This document shows positions 42,916-52,557 of a stretch of DNA of 64,000 bases, one piece after another. The notes under the pieces are model-generated. The model saw nothing but the letters and a program-made list of their open reading frames with translations. It searched no databases and had not been told where the DNA came from. The position numbers were made by a program, and so were the translations under genes. The stretch's first letter is position 1. The number at the start of each line of letters is the position of its first letter. Source of the DNA: Acidobacteriota bacterium (GTDB lineage Bacteria; Acidobacteriota; Terriglobia; Terriglobales; Acidobacteriaceae); assembly GCA_023410055.1 (NCBI GenBank), contig JAEYQK010000002.1, positions 14,935-78,934 of the forward strand, written 5' to 3'.

Positions 42916-44319
42916 TCAACCCTGTTCAAGGCAGTCGTTGAGCCCTTCGATCCGGCGCGGCCCGCGGGCAAAACCATAGAACACGACAAGGAAGTGTATG
43001 ACGAAAGAAGGCAGTACCGTAACGAATCCGAACCAGAGAACAGATCGCACATTGCTCATATCTGCTTTCCAAAGGAACGCGGCCTGAACTAGGAGAGTGA
43101 GAACGTTCCTGGCCACATTGTCCCAGTAGTACACGAAGCGCCGCGATCCATTTATGCAGGCCATCACGCTCCCCAGGAAACCTAGTGCCCCTGTAGCGAT
43201 GACAATCAGAACTTCATGCTGAAGCGTCGAATATTTCGGACCGAGTATCCACAGGAAGGCCCCAGGCATGAATCGAGCGAAGCAGATGGCCATGAAGCAG
43301 AAACCTCCTGCCATCGCAAGCGCAGCAAGATAGTGTTGTTTTAGGCGGTCGCTAGGCAATCTCGCAAAATACGGCTCGACTAACAGAGGATTCATCTGGG
43401 CAAATAGAACAAACAACTGGCTCAATCGACTTAGGGCACCCACGCTCGCAACACTGGCGGTGTGCCCAAAAATCGCGATAAGCATCACCGAAAGAGGGCC
43501 TTGGAATGCATAATAGATGACGCTCGGGATGCTTGGTAATGCAAATTGAACAATGGCCCTGCATTTACTCCTTGAGGGGCTACCGGCGACACCAAGCAGT
43601 TGGCGTGAACGGACGAAGTACGCCAATGCCACAGCAATCACGCCGGACACATTGATCAGGATCGCAGAGAATGCGTTCAGCCAATGCAAGCCGGAAAACG
43701 CTCCCAACACTATCAACGTTCCGAAGCTGGAGATCATTTGCACCTTGTACCAGCACTTCCGATCTCGCCTCAGGATTAACACTGTCCCATATGTTGCCCC
43801 GACCCGAGCAAACCATACAGAAACCAACAGAACAGCCAGCATCGCAGCGAGAGTCTGCCAGTCCCAGTTGGGGTTGCGAAGCAACAGCAGGTAAACCAAG
43901 ACTGCGACTGGAGCAGCGATCGCATACATCCATCGAGCGATCTTTCTGAGCGATGCAACAAAATCTGCAATTAACCGCCGGTCATCAATGCGATCGCCGA
44001 TTAAGGGTATGAGACTGCCCGTAATCCCAACATCCATGAGTACGACAAGGGAGCCTTGCACGGAAAAGGTTACGACGTACTTGGCATATTCTCCTACCGG
44101 CAAGAGGCGAACACAAAGCAGCCCAAAAAGCAGATTGCCTGACACGGTGATGCCTTGCCAAAGAAGGAACTCTCCGATACGGCGCAGTTTGGGCAACACA
44201 AACTCCCGAACTCTCGACAGGAGGCACCTGGCAGCAAATCTCGCCTCTTTTGCACCGACAGCTTCGGTAATAGCATTCAAGATGGGCATCATAGCTGTGA
44301 GAATGTGGGGACGAAGCAC
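42916..44319 (-). CDS. wzx: Wzx-like oligosaccharide flippase (locus 2)
   Basis: This 467-residue membrane protein has about 12-14 hydrophobic segments (first near residue 53, FLLWQGITVSGNLLFGLLCVRLL) and belongs to the MOP polysaccharide-transporter class. The ~45-residue N-terminal extension is amphipathic and basic. It would translocate the locus 2 lipid-linked repeat unit. Topology and context rather than motifs support the assignment. ATG 44319 is used; the first methionines of the extension make the exact start uncertain. Confidence 0.83.
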   Translation of the reverse strand: MLRPHILTAMMPILNAITEAVGAKEARFAARCLLSRVREFVLPKLRRIGEFLLWQGITVSGNLLFGLLCVRLLPVGEYAKYVVTFSVQGSLVVLMDVGITGSLIPLIGDRIDDRRLIADFVASLRKIARWMYAIAAPVAVLVYLLLLRNPNWDWQTLAAMLAVLLVSVWFARVGATYGTVLILRRDRKCWYKVQMISSFGTLIVLGAFSGLHWLNAFSAILINVSGVIAVALAYFVRSRQLLGVAGSPSRSKCRAIVQFALPSIPSVIYYAFQGPLSVMLIAIFGHTASVASVGALSRLSQLFVLFAQMNPLLVEPYFARLPSDRLKQHYLAALAMAGGFCFMAICFARFMPGAFLWILGPKYSTLQHEVLIVIATGALGFLGSVMACINGSRRFVYYWDNVARNVLTLLVQAAFLWKADMSNVRSVLWFGFVTVLPSFVIHFLVVFYGFARGPRRIEGLNDCLEQG

Positions 44320-44352
44320 ACCGCGCTCCGCCGCATGAGAATCTTCATCGGC

Positions 44353-45507
44353 TCATGCTTTGCCTTGCAGGTCCAGCGAATGATCCACGAACTCCTGACG
44401 CACGACTTGGTATGCCTTCAAATATCCGTCAATCATTTGAGGAGTACTGAATCGCCGCACATTTCGAAGACCAATGCTGCGCAATTCAGCGAGTTCCGAC
44501 CACCGACGGGCTATACTAGCTGCGGCCGATTCCGGGTCCTCTGGATCAATGAACAGGGCCGCTTCTCCTGCAATCTCGGCCATTGCTCGCCGGTTTGACG
44601 TAATCACCGGACAGCCACACGCCTGAGCCTCTATGATTGGCCAGCCAAAACCCTCTTCCAAGGAAGGAAAGAGAAGTGCGTCGGCAATAGAATAGAAAGC
44701 ACAGAGATCTTCATTGTTGATGTTTGTCAGATTGCGAATCCTATGTTCCAACTTCTGTTCGCGGATGAATTGCTTCATCTCGAAATCGCACGGCGGCCCA
44801 ACGAGAATTAGGCTCTGCTTCTTGCTACTTTCGTACTGGCTCAAATGTGAAAATATCCGTAACACTGACATCCGGTTCTTGTACCAGCTGTTATTCCCAA
44901 CATGCAGCAAGTATGGAGTAGCCGGTTGCAGTCCAATGGCACGCAACCGTGCTTCGGCTTCTTCACGAATCATCGGGTAGTACGGGTAATTGAAACCGTT
45001 ATACACGAGTGATAGTCGCCCCAGGGGGCACTTGATGATGGTAGCGGCATCCCCGCGAGTCGTCTCAGAAACACACACAATCTGTTGAGCGCGGCGCAAT
45101 CCATTTGTTATCAGCTGCTGGAACTTCCGGCCGGGACCACGGGTTGGATTCCTCGTGAATTCTCCTAACGCACTGCGGATCGCCAACGTATCATGGCAAG
45201 TAACGACATTTGGCCTGTCCTGCAGATAGCGCGTGTACATGGCATTCGAATGGTCGCAGACGTGAACCACATCGCAATGTCGCGCGGCCCTTCGAAGCAA
45301 CAAGGGGAAAATGAAGAACTTGTCTATGTATCCCAGCCACTTCCCAACAACTCTAGGAAGCACTGGGATCGCTCCGAAGATCACGGGCGGGCGCAGAATT
45401 GTCACGTCCTGGCCAGCTTCTTTGAGGCCGTTTCCCATCACCTCAGCAAATCGCTGCATACTCTGCTGTCGATCAGGAATGTAGTTGCCTACTAGAAGTA
45501 TCCTCAT
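44353..45507 (-). CDS. GT4-family glycosyltransferase
   Basis: This 384-residue GT-B enzyme has the N-terminus MRILLVGNYIPDRQQSMQRF, an acceptor-side CDHSNAMYTRYL and VVTCHDTLAIRSALGEF. The donor segment PYLLHVGNNSWYKNRMSVLRIF (~200) precedes an E-x7-E motif in LLFPSLEEGFGWPIIEAQACGCPVITS. The last motif is typical of mannosyl/rhamnosyl-type GT4 enzymes. ATG 45507 is chosen because it overlaps the upstream wzy-like stop as ATGA. A decayed relative of this gene lies at 40660-40903. Confidence 0.92.
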   Translation of the reverse strand: MRILLVGNYIPDRQQSMQRFAEVMGNGLKEAGQDVTILRPPVIFGAIPVLPRVVGKWLGYIDKFFIFPLLLRRAARHCDVVHVCDHSNAMYTRYLQDRPNVVTCHDTLAIRSALGEFTRNPTRGPGRKFQQLITNGLRRAQQIVCVSETTRGDAATIIKCPLGRLSLVYNGFNYPYYPMIREEAEARLRAIGLQPATPYLLHVGNNSWYKNRMSVLRIFSHLSQYESSKKQSLILVGPPCDFEMKQFIREQKLEHRIRNLTNINNEDLCAFYSIADALLFPSLEEGFGWPIIEAQACGCPVITSNRRAMAEIAGEAALFIDPEDPESAAASIARRWSELAELRSIGLRNVRRFSTPQMIDGYLKAYQVVRQEFVDHSLDLQGKA

Positions 45508-46952
45508 TCGCGCGTTCGTAACCCGGCCGTCCATCTTGCCTTGTCAAATCGAGGCACACGCCAGCGAGACTCGGACAAAACGACTTTGGCTCTAGACTTA
45601 CTTCTGGAGATTGCCGCCATGCAGAGCCCGCTGGTCAGCACCATGAATCCCAGATTCGTGGGCTGCTGAATGGCTTCTGTGACTAAGCTCAGGCAAGCCG
45701 TACCCGCGAGCAGCATCGGCAACATTTTTCCACTCCTTGCAGCCAATACGGAGTGAGCGCCCAAACTGAAAGCCAGCCAAACGCGATACGCGAGAAAGAA
45801 GGAGCCCAGCAATACACCAGCTTCCAATATATTACGGGCCCACTCGCCTTCCGCGAGCACGAAGTGAACATGTCCGCTCGTGAGTTGAGCGCCAACATTG
45901 GTTCCAAGGCCGATACCCTGGCCCAAAAGCGTCAACTGGGGTAATGCTTCGAGGGGGTCGGTGAAGGTGCTCAGAAATCGTAGCAAGATCCCTTGCTCAA
46001 CGCCGCCGGAAGCAGCGTTTGCAGTATTCCAGCGCGCAGCGAACACAGCCATACCTTCCCGGAAGAAAGAGAAGAAGGGGAGCGTGAATGCGGCCGCTGT
46101 AAGGGCACTAGTGAGACGCAGGAAGCCTCGCATGCGCGTCGGATGCATGAGAGCAAATACGACACTGACAGCAAAAACCAGAGCGCAGCTCAGAACCAAG
46201 GTTCGATTGCCGGACAAAGGTTGCACTGCCAGCAAACTAAAGACCGCTGCCCAAAGCAGCCAGCGAGGGTAAGTTCTATTCTTTTCTGCGAATCCAAAGA
46301 TGACAAACACCGTTGCCAGCGCGAAGAAGTGCGCGGAACCTGTAGCGAAGCTGAAAGTGCCTGCAGGCCGTATTTTGCCCATAGCCGACTGAATCTGGTA
46401 TCCCTCCCCGCCAGCAGTTGCGTTGATCCAGCTACCAGGAGAGGACAAAAACTGAATCCCCATCAACACGGCCATTGGCGGAGTCAGCAGCAGAATCGAT
46501 TTTCCCAATTTGACGACATCGTCATAATCGAAAACGCAAGGCAGCACGAAAATTAGGGGCAGATGGAGGAAATCGGTGCGTAGACCATATGTCACCACCA
46601 CTGTCCCGCCCCCAATGCCATTCATGATTTGCACTAGTCCTAGGAGTCCGAACCAGATCAGCAAGACGAAGTAGGCCACGACAGATCTGGTGACTGGGAA
46701 TCGCCTGCAACGGATCGCCTGCACGTAAATAAGTAGAACGACTGGATCACGGACGATCAGCAGCGGGGCACTGAGTGATGGCAGAGCCCATTTCCGTAGT
46801 GCCCCTTCGAACATGAGCAGACCGACATACAACCAGATTAGTCGCCTGAGTAGAACAAGATCGCCGCCAGCCGGCCGGAAAAAGGGCCCTTGCCAACCTC
46901 GGTGGTTGACTGATGTTGCAGTCCGGCAATGAATTCTTGACACAGAGTTCAA
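45504..46952 (-). CDS. Wzy/O-antigen-ligase-like membrane polymerase
   Basis: This 482-residue polytopic protein has about ten to twelve membrane segments between residues ~35 and 445. A periplasmic loop (~270-370: WNTANAASGGVEQGILLRFLSTF, LLGQGIGLGTNVGA, LAEGEWARNILEAG) resembles the Wzy_C/O-antigen ligase loop, where GxGxG and WxRNxxExG-like motifs recur in bacterial polymerases. It is the second polymerase-type protein in locus 2 (the other is at 54091). One may polymerise and the other ligate or transfer. The start at 46952 is three bases after the upstream stop. Confidence 0.75.
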   Translation of the reverse strand: MNSVSRIHCRTATSVNHRGWQGPFFRPAGGDLVLLRRLIWLYVGLLMFEGALRKWALPSLSAPLLIVRDPVVLLIYVQAIRCRRFPVTRSVVAYFVLLIWFGLLGLVQIMNGIGGGTVVVTYGLRTDFLHLPLIFVLPCVFDYDDVVKLGKSILLLTPPMAVLMGIQFLSSPGSWINATAGGEGYQIQSAMGKIRPAGTFSFATGSAHFFALATVFVIFGFAEKNRTYPRWLLWAAVFSLLAVQPLSGNRTLVLSCALVFAVSVVFALMHPTRMRGFLRLTSALTAAAFTLPFFSFFREGMAVFAARWNTANAASGGVEQGILLRFLSTFTDPLEALPQLTLLGQGIGLGTNVGAQLTSGHVHFVLAEGEWARNILEAGVLLGSFFLAYRVWLAFSLGAHSVLAARSGKMLPMLLAGTACLSLVTEAIQQPTNLGFMVLTSGLCMAAISRSKSRAKVVLSESRWRVPRFDKARWTAGLRTRE

Positions 46953-46954
46953 GT

Positions 46955-48223
46955 CTACGCACCTACAATGTGGCGCAACTTAGCAACAACTTGAGCCCGG
47001 TAAGCATGCCATGAAAGATGTGCCGCCTTAGCCATCGCGGCTTGGCTCATCGTCCACAGCAGCTCAGGGTTATGCATCAAGAGTTCAAGCTTCGCGGTGA
47101 TTGCTTCTGCAGAGCGTATCGGAACAATAAATCCGTCTTCACCGTCATTGACAATATCGGGCCCGGCCGTGTTCGGTGTCGTAATCACGGGCAAGCCTTG
47201 AGACATTGCCTCTAGCAGAACCAGTCCAAAGCCCTCAAAAAGAGACGGAAACACAAGAACATCGTGTAGTCGCATCTCTTCTATAACCTTGCTGTGGGAA
47301 GCAGTAGGTATCCATCTATGACGTCGCAGCGCCTGCTCGAGCGGACGACACTGCCCGACTTTTGCGCCAAGGAGTGTGAGGCTAACATGAGCACCAAGGC
47401 GCTCGATGGCCTCTAGTAGATAACTAAGTCCCTTCCTTTGAGAGAGCGCCCCTACGAAAATTACGCGAAGTTTGCTTCTATGCAATGGACCGGGTCGATT
47501 GCCATCCCAAGGAGTAGGCGCTCCGTAAGGGATAACGCTAACAGGAGCGCGGAGACAATGCGCCGCACTCAATGTATGCAGAACGAAGTTGCTCGGCACT
47601 ATCACGTGATCCGAAAGCTCGATCTCTTCGTCTTTGCGCTGCAGTTTCTCGTCGCTGTCCGCGTTTCCGGGCAGAGTCTGTGACCACTCAGGCTTCAGGC
47701 AGGACTCCTCTTCCAACAGCAGACGCCCCGCACGCCAGTATCCGATGGGCAACTCGTATACGGTTTTAATGCCCTGCTGTCTTGCGATTCGAAAAGTCGC
47801 CCGTGCGCCATCCTCATATGCATACACCGCCTTGACGCCCCGAGCCGTACGCAAGCGCGCAGCTACAGTCCTGTCTATTTGGCGGTAAACGGCGTCTACC
47901 GAGAAAAGTCCTGTCTCGTGTTTTGTGAGCGTCGTCAGCTTAAGCCGGCTCGCCAGGAGTCGCGCGGCATCGAGACAGGGAGAGGTGTAGATCCGGGCGC
48001 GACCAATATCTGCAAAACTGCGTCGGCCTAGCTCCGAACGGATACTACGGGGAAGAACCCAATTCACACGGCTATCCCGATCCCATTTCAAAGATGTAAC
48101 GAATTCCCGGAGCAAACCTGCTTCCCCGAGGGCCTGGACGGTCTGACGGACATTAGCGTTTCCGGTCGGGTGAGAGAGAACAATCACCTTAGGGTTGAGA
48201 TCGGCCTTATCAATGAGGCTCAC
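46955..48223 (-). CDS. GT4-family glycosyltransferase
   Basis: This 422-residue GT-B enzyme starts PKVIVLSHPTGNANVRQTVQALGEAGLLREFVTSL, a pattern of a distinct GT4 subgroup. It includes VYAYEDGARATFRIARQQGIKTVYELPIGYWRA and the donor-site RVIFVGALSQRKGLSYLLEAI. The E-x7-E motif is VFPSLFEGFGLVLLEAMSQGLPVITT. GTG 48223 is chosen because it overlaps the upstream stop as GTGA with AAAGGA upstream; the longer frame would run far into the neighbour. Donor unknown. Confidence 0.9.
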   Translation of the reverse strand: MSLIDKADLNPKVIVLSHPTGNANVRQTVQALGEAGLLREFVTSLKWDRDSRVNWVLPRSIRSELGRRSFADIGRARIYTSPCLDAARLLASRLKLTTLTKHETGLFSVDAVYRQIDRTVAARLRTARGVKAVYAYEDGARATFRIARQQGIKTVYELPIGYWRAGRLLLEEESCLKPEWSQTLPGNADSDEKLQRKDEEIELSDHVIVPSNFVLHTLSAAHCLRAPVSVIPYGAPTPWDGNRPGPLHRSKLRVIFVGALSQRKGLSYLLEAIERLGAHVSLTLLGAKVGQCRPLEQALRRHRWIPTASHSKVIEEMRLHDVLVFPSLFEGFGLVLLEAMSQGLPVITTPNTAGPDIVNDGEDGFIVPIRSAEAITAKLELLMHNPELLWTMSQAAMAKAAHLSWHAYRAQVVAKLRHIVGA

Positions 48224-49212
48224 CGGGATTGTCCTTTCATTATTGAGAGATATTTCTCGGCCACCGTAGCTCGTGTGAATTTCGATAAATGTTGAGCCGC
48301 TTGGTGCCGATATTGAGACAGCTTTTCCGGATGAGTCAGTAAGGTCTTGAGGCACGTAGCGAGGGCCGCGGCGTCGCCATTCACGAAGGTGATTCCACAA
48401 GCACCAATCGCGTCGATCAAGCCGCCGCGTTCAGAACCAACTAGCACGCAACCGCAGGCAATGCCTTCCAGCGCCACAATTCCGAACGGCTCTTCGTAAG
48501 TGGACGGTACGACTTGAATACTGTGCCTATTAAGCTCACGAACGAGGTCCATACCTTGCCTAACGCCGGCCCACGTAATCTGCGCGTCTATCTCAAGCTC
48601 TTTCGCAAGAGCCCTGAGCTTCGCCGCTTCGGGGCCATCGCCGATGATTGTTAACCGGGGGACGAGACCTTCTCCTTTCATCTTTCGAATAGCCCGAAGC
48701 AGCACGTCCACGCCTTTTTCCGTCACTAGGCGGCCGACGAAAACCAGGTCGCCGTCCCGACGCTCGTCCGGTAGGCGGCGAAACAGATCGTCGCGATAGC
48801 AATTCGGCACAACTAGGCTTGCCCCTATCTTGGTGGCCGCGTCGCGACTGACGCCCACCTTTATCGCGAAGTTTGCGAGGAGTCTCTTCAGCCGGCCGGT
48901 TGCGGTGCGTGTTACGGATCCTTGGTTAATAACCACCCACCGTCGCCGCGCCACTACAAGAGGCCAAGCCGACCGAACATTGATATTGTTGTGCAAGAAA
49001 ACGTCACACCAACGCACGAGGCGCAGCAAGAGCCCCATACCCGGCTGCCGCACCACTCGGTATGGGTGCTCATCGGTGCTGTCAGCTGGAGTCTGCGTAA
49101 TCACGACTACTTCATGGCCACGGGCGGCGAACTCTTCGGCCAGCATGGCCGACACGTTCTCAAGACCGCCAACACTGGGCAGAAAAGCATATGACGACAG
49201 TAGGATTCTCAT
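48220..49212 (-). CDS. GT4-family glycosyltransferase
   Basis: This compact 330-residue GT-B enzyme begins MRILLSSYAFLPSVGGLENVSAMLAEEFAARGHEVVVIT. It carries the donor-site LVFVGRLVTEKGVDVLLRAI (~165) and the E-x7-E motif in VVPSTYEEPFGIVALEGIACGCVLVGS. It overlaps the next GT by four bases. It is slightly shorter than typical GT4 enzymes but complete at both ends. Donor and acceptor unknown. Confidence 0.92.
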   Translation of the reverse strand: MRILLSSYAFLPSVGGLENVSAMLAEEFAARGHEVVVITQTPADSTDEHPYRVVRQPGMGLLLRLVRWCDVFLHNNINVRSAWPLVVARRRWVVINQGSVTRTATGRLKRLLANFAIKVGVSRDAATKIGASLVVPNCYRDDLFRRLPDERRDGDLVFVGRLVTEKGVDVLLRAIRKMKGEGLVPRLTIIGDGPEAAKLRALAKELEIDAQITWAGVRQGMDLVRELNRHSIQVVPSTYEEPFGIVALEGIACGCVLVGSERGGLIDAIGACGITFVNGDAAALATCLKTLLTHPEKLSQYRHQAAQHLSKFTRATVAEKYLSIMKGQSR

Positions 49213-49390
49213 GGATCCGTTAGGCTTTCTGAATCAACAGGCAGAGCGTGTCGCCGGGGCAATCGTTCTGTGACAATGGATCCAGCCACGCACCACTCCC
49301 CATCCAAACGTCCATCACTCGGCAAGTGTTCGGCAAGCGAAAGTTAACACTTCGTCGATCAAGGCCGAGTGCAGAGCTGGAATCGTTCGC

Positions 49391-50521
49391 TCAATCAACA
49401 GGACATTGGCTACCCAGCATAGGGATCTCACGAGCGGTACAGACTTGCGCAACAACGGCCAAGTGTCTGTCGAGACAATGATTTCTGTACCATTCGATAG
49501 CACCATCAGCAATTCGCTGTAGCGACGAAGACTCCGGCGGACAGCTCCTTCGAGGGCCCGACCAATAGTGCCTTCCGCAGACAATTCCGTCGTCCTCAGA
49601 GCCATCCTGTGACGGACAAATCGGTAATACTCCGTGAGCGGCATAAGACGCAAAGACGCCCGATTTGGCCAGAAAGGCTGGCGAATACTCCAGGAATCCA
49701 GCAAGGCTCTCTTTCAGAATGTCACTCACCTCTGCGGCGGAACGTCTTCCCATCTGACGGATGGGCACTCCGGCGACCATCTCCGGCACACTGGGTGCGT
49801 TGGGCCCGATATCAAGAATTTCCTCTATGCCCAGTACGCTGCAAGCGGCTTCTAAACACGTCCGACCGCGAGCGTAACCACGAGCGCGCGTGTGCGCGCC
49901 CCCAAACAGCACAATTCTCCTTTTTCGGACTGACAGACCAGGCAAGTCTCGGGGCTCTCCGACATTTGAAAAGACCGGCAACACCAGAATGCGATTCTTC
50001 TTCGATGGATCGTACCGCTCTAGAACATGGCGGTATCGCTGCGTATTGGTCAGGGCAGAATCAGAAAGCCTTGCCAGCCGCGCGATGATCGCTCGCTGCA
50101 GCGGCGAGAGCCAAAATTCGCTTCGCCAAGGCGGGCCGAATGCGTATAGTTCATGGAATATTGTAATCAAACGACGACCCGGGTCTGCGGTTTTCCAGCA
50201 CTCCAGGCCATCGACGAGCCACGTAGGACACCCACGACGTGCGTAGCCGTAGGCTGACATGTGCAACAAAATCGTGGGGCTCTCGGCTTGACTCCCGGCT
50301 TCAATAAGCGCTCTTTGCAGGTCATACGACGAGCGCGTGACAAGTGTTCGAACAGGAAAACCATCAATACACTCCTCGCTCTCGCGTGTGGGATCGGCCA
50401 CCAGAAATAGACTCTGCAGCCCGATGGTCCCTCGCAAAGCCCGCGCCAAAACAAGGCCATAGTCTCCTACCCCGTTAAGAGCGGGCAGAAGCCCAGGAAC
50501 CAATTGCACTAGAGCCGTCAC
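49391..50521 (-). CDS. GT4-like glycosyltransferase, divergent
   Basis: This 376-residue protein has a GT-B-type N-terminus (ALVQLVPGLLPALNGVGDYGLVLARAL), an acceptor-side FHELYAFGPPWRSEFWLSPLQRAI and TNTQRYRHVLERY. The expected donor-binding half is degenerate: IVLFGGAHTRARGYARG, then LKESLAGFLEYSPAFLAKSGVFASYAAHGVLPIC in place of the E-x7-E block. Similar proteins are annotated as glycosyltransferases of unknown specificity. The 178 bp between its stop and the next gene hold no recognisable gene. Confidence 0.66.
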   Translation of the reverse strand: MTALVQLVPGLLPALNGVGDYGLVLARALRGTIGLQSLFLVADPTRESEECIDGFPVRTLVTRSSYDLQRALIEAGSQAESPTILLHMSAYGYARRGCPTWLVDGLECWKTADPGRRLITIFHELYAFGPPWRSEFWLSPLQRAIIARLARLSDSALTNTQRYRHVLERYDPSKKNRILVLPVFSNVGEPRDLPGLSVRKRRIVLFGGAHTRARGYARGRTCLEAACSVLGIEEILDIGPNAPSVPEMVAGVPIRQMGRRSAAEVSDILKESLAGFLEYSPAFLAKSGVFASYAAHGVLPICPSQDGSEDDGIVCGRHYWSGPRRSCPPESSSLQRIADGAIEWYRNHCLDRHLAVVAQVCTAREIPMLGSQCPVD

Positions 50522-50613
50522 GGATTATCTCTGCAACTCACGCAAGGAAAATGCCCAAGAGAGCGCTGGTCGTACAAATATGCTCTATCTGATGAAGTCG
50601 AATGAAGAAACAC

Positions 50614-51543
50614 TTACATTCTTCGTGTCCTGGGTGATAATTGAGCGAATCTTCGCGTAATCTTGGCGACGTACTTGTTCGCCAGCTGCAGTCCGGTCAG
50701 CTCACGCAGCAATGCGAACAGCTGCAACCGCTGCCTCTGTTTGCACCCCAGAGAAGAGAATAAGAGTTCGTCGACAGATTCCGTTCCACTTGGATTGCGG
50801 CCAGAATAATGAATGTGCGAAATAGGGGTTCTTCCTGACTGAATCGCATGTATTATCGCGAGCGTATTGCTGTAATCACCGGCCCAGGAACTCGACCAAC
50901 TATGAGGAGGCTTGCACAGATTATGTATCTTCCATTTTCCTAAGAGCACTGCAACGTGCAGCAGGGCCTGATCATGCCATTTAGGGATAGTTGGGTTAAG
51001 CTGAAACCAGTCTAGAGCAGCCAAAAAGTCGCTAACATGCTTGGGCGATTTCCGGCAGACGAAATGTCCCGCAGTTATGGCCTGCTCCAACGCGGCCTCT
51101 CCAAACTGCCTCTGGATCTCTAGAGGACGTGCAAAATTGAAGCGCCCCCCCGTTTTGTATTCCTCGTCAGCGTGAACAAGATCAGATTCCCCCAAGTAGT
51201 CGAACAGCTCGGTCCAATTCATTGTGGCGACAATATCATTGTCCGAATAGAGAAACTCATCGAATTCGCCAAACCAAGCCAAAAAACGTCGCAATAGGCC
51301 GGACGAACAGCCTGGCAATCCTTGTTCTAGCTGCTCTAGGAAGGAAAGTGCGGGACGCGGAAAATGCGACAACTCGACCACGGCCACATCGGGATAGTGC
51401 TGCTGGAAGCGCACACCCGCCCCGCCATATGGGATTACACGAATAGGCAATCGGCAGCCACTCGAACGGACCGAGAAGACAAGATTGTTACAGAGTCTCG
51501 AACTGGCTTCGTTGGCAACGAGATAGATCCCTCTATTGGCCAT
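50614..51543 (-). CDS. Putative GT-A-fold glycosyltransferase with a D-x-D motif
   Basis: This 309-residue protein has no firm family. It begins GIYLVANEASSRLCNNLVFSVRSSG. A candidate metal-binding DxD lies in FDEFLYSDNDIVATMNW (~95-110), followed by HADEEYKTGGRFN, AGHFVCRKS and KWHDQALLHVAVLLGKWKIHNL. This order (donor-site DxD, then substrate strand, then H-x-Q-like helix) fits GT-A transferases. It resembles the downstream neighbour in the operon and the protein at 40867. Function inferred from fold-level features and context. Confidence 0.6.
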   Translation of the reverse strand: MANRGIYLVANEASSRLCNNLVFSVRSSGCRLPIRVIPYGGAGVRFQQHYPDVAVVELSHFPRPALSFLEQLEQGLPGCSSGLLRRFLAWFGEFDEFLYSDNDIVATMNWTELFDYLGESDLVHADEEYKTGGRFNFARPLEIQRQFGEAALEQAITAGHFVCRKSPKHVSDFLAALDWFQLNPTIPKWHDQALLHVAVLLGKWKIHNLCKPPHSWSSSWAGDYSNTLAIIHAIQSGRTPISHIHYSGRNPSGTESVDELLFSSLGCKQRQRLQLFALLRELTGLQLANKYVAKITRRFAQLSPRTRRM

Positions 51544-51579
51544 TCTTTCCCTTCAACGGATCGCAATGCATCAGAACAG

Positions 51580-52518
51580 CTAAGACCTGCGAATCAAGCG
51601 TCCGATAGCTGAGCCGGCAACCAGAGATTTGCGGCGTAGTTCGAGAGACAATTTCGAATAGAGGCGAATTGGCGACTGGGTATTCGCAAGAAAACTCTTG
51701 TCGGCCAAAGTTGGTGGGGTTCCACGAAGCGCCGAAGACAAGAACTTCTTGCGCCAAGGTTTGTCCCGCCCAATCGCATGCGACATTGTGAAGCCTCCTG
51801 GGACGAAGTCCATGCCCTCTTTCCCCAGTACGCTGAGCGGCACATCGACGGCCTCAATACAAGCGTTCAGTGCATCTTGATCCGACTTGCTGAAACAAAA
51901 CTCAGGTCCTCTCACATCCGATTCATCACCTAGGCTCGAGCATTGGAGGCCACCAATTTGGGACGCCATAAGCTCCTGCATCCTTGCCCACGTCGTCAAA
52001 AATGACGAATGGCTGCGTCGCAAGCCGATGAATCCAGCGTTGACATAGGTTTCGGTGGTGAATCTCAGCCTGATGCCGTGAGCATTGTAAAACCTCCGCC
52101 AAGCGCACCGCCTTGGGTGGTTTTCAGATAGCGGTGAGTTAACGTCTTCGCACAGGGCGACCCCGCACGTGAGCCACTCTTCGAAATACTCCCAGTGGGA
52201 CTTGATTGTGATGTCAGGATCGAAATACAGAACGGCCTCCGCATTTGGATCAAGACTCATGATTCTGAGCATGAATTGAGGCTTGTGGTTCGTGAAATGA
52301 TCCTGAGTTTCAATCTTCACAAATCGAACGAGGACATCCTCTTGGATACGTAACTCGCGGATGTCCTCGTAATCTTTCGTGGCGCTAGCCCAAGGAGGCA
52401 ACATACCGCGGTAACCCGCCCAGATCACTCCCGCGAATCCTAACCTACAAAGAGAATTCACCAGCGCGCCTAGCCCGTAATGGTAGTCGCCTTCAAATAG
52501 AGTGCAGACTGCGATCAT
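51580..52518 (-). CDS. Putative GT-A-fold glycosyltransferase with a D-x-D motif
   Basis: This 312-residue protein starts MIAVCTLFEGDYHYGLGALVNSLCRLGFAG, a nucleotide-sugar-binding-like first strand. It carries AVLYFDPDITIKSHW (DPD, likely metal site, ~97-112), VALCEDVNSPL, TYVNAGFIGLRRSH (as in GT8-like NxGxxG motifs) and KSDQDALNACIEA. It ends with a basic helical tail. It lies 37 bases upstream of the similar protein at 50614 and directly after the WcaJ-type gene. It probably adds a sugar early in locus 2 synthesis; donor unknown. Confidence 0.65.
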   Translation of the reverse strand: MIAVCTLFEGDYHYGLGALVNSLCRLGFAGVIWAGYRGMLPPWASATKDYEDIRELRIQEDVLVRFVKIETQDHFTNHKPQFMLRIMSLDPNAEAVLYFDPDITIKSHWEYFEEWLTCGVALCEDVNSPLSENHPRRCAWRRFYNAHGIRLRFTTETYVNAGFIGLRRSHSSFLTTWARMQELMASQIGGLQCSSLGDESDVRGPEFCFSKSDQDALNACIEAVDVPLSVLGKEGMDFVPGGFTMSHAIGRDKPWRKKFLSSALRGTPPTLADKSFLANTQSPIRLYSKLSLELRRKSLVAGSAIGRLIRRS

Positions 52519-52557
52519 GTCATTTCTCTTCCTTCAAGCTAAAGGGTACTTTGAGCA

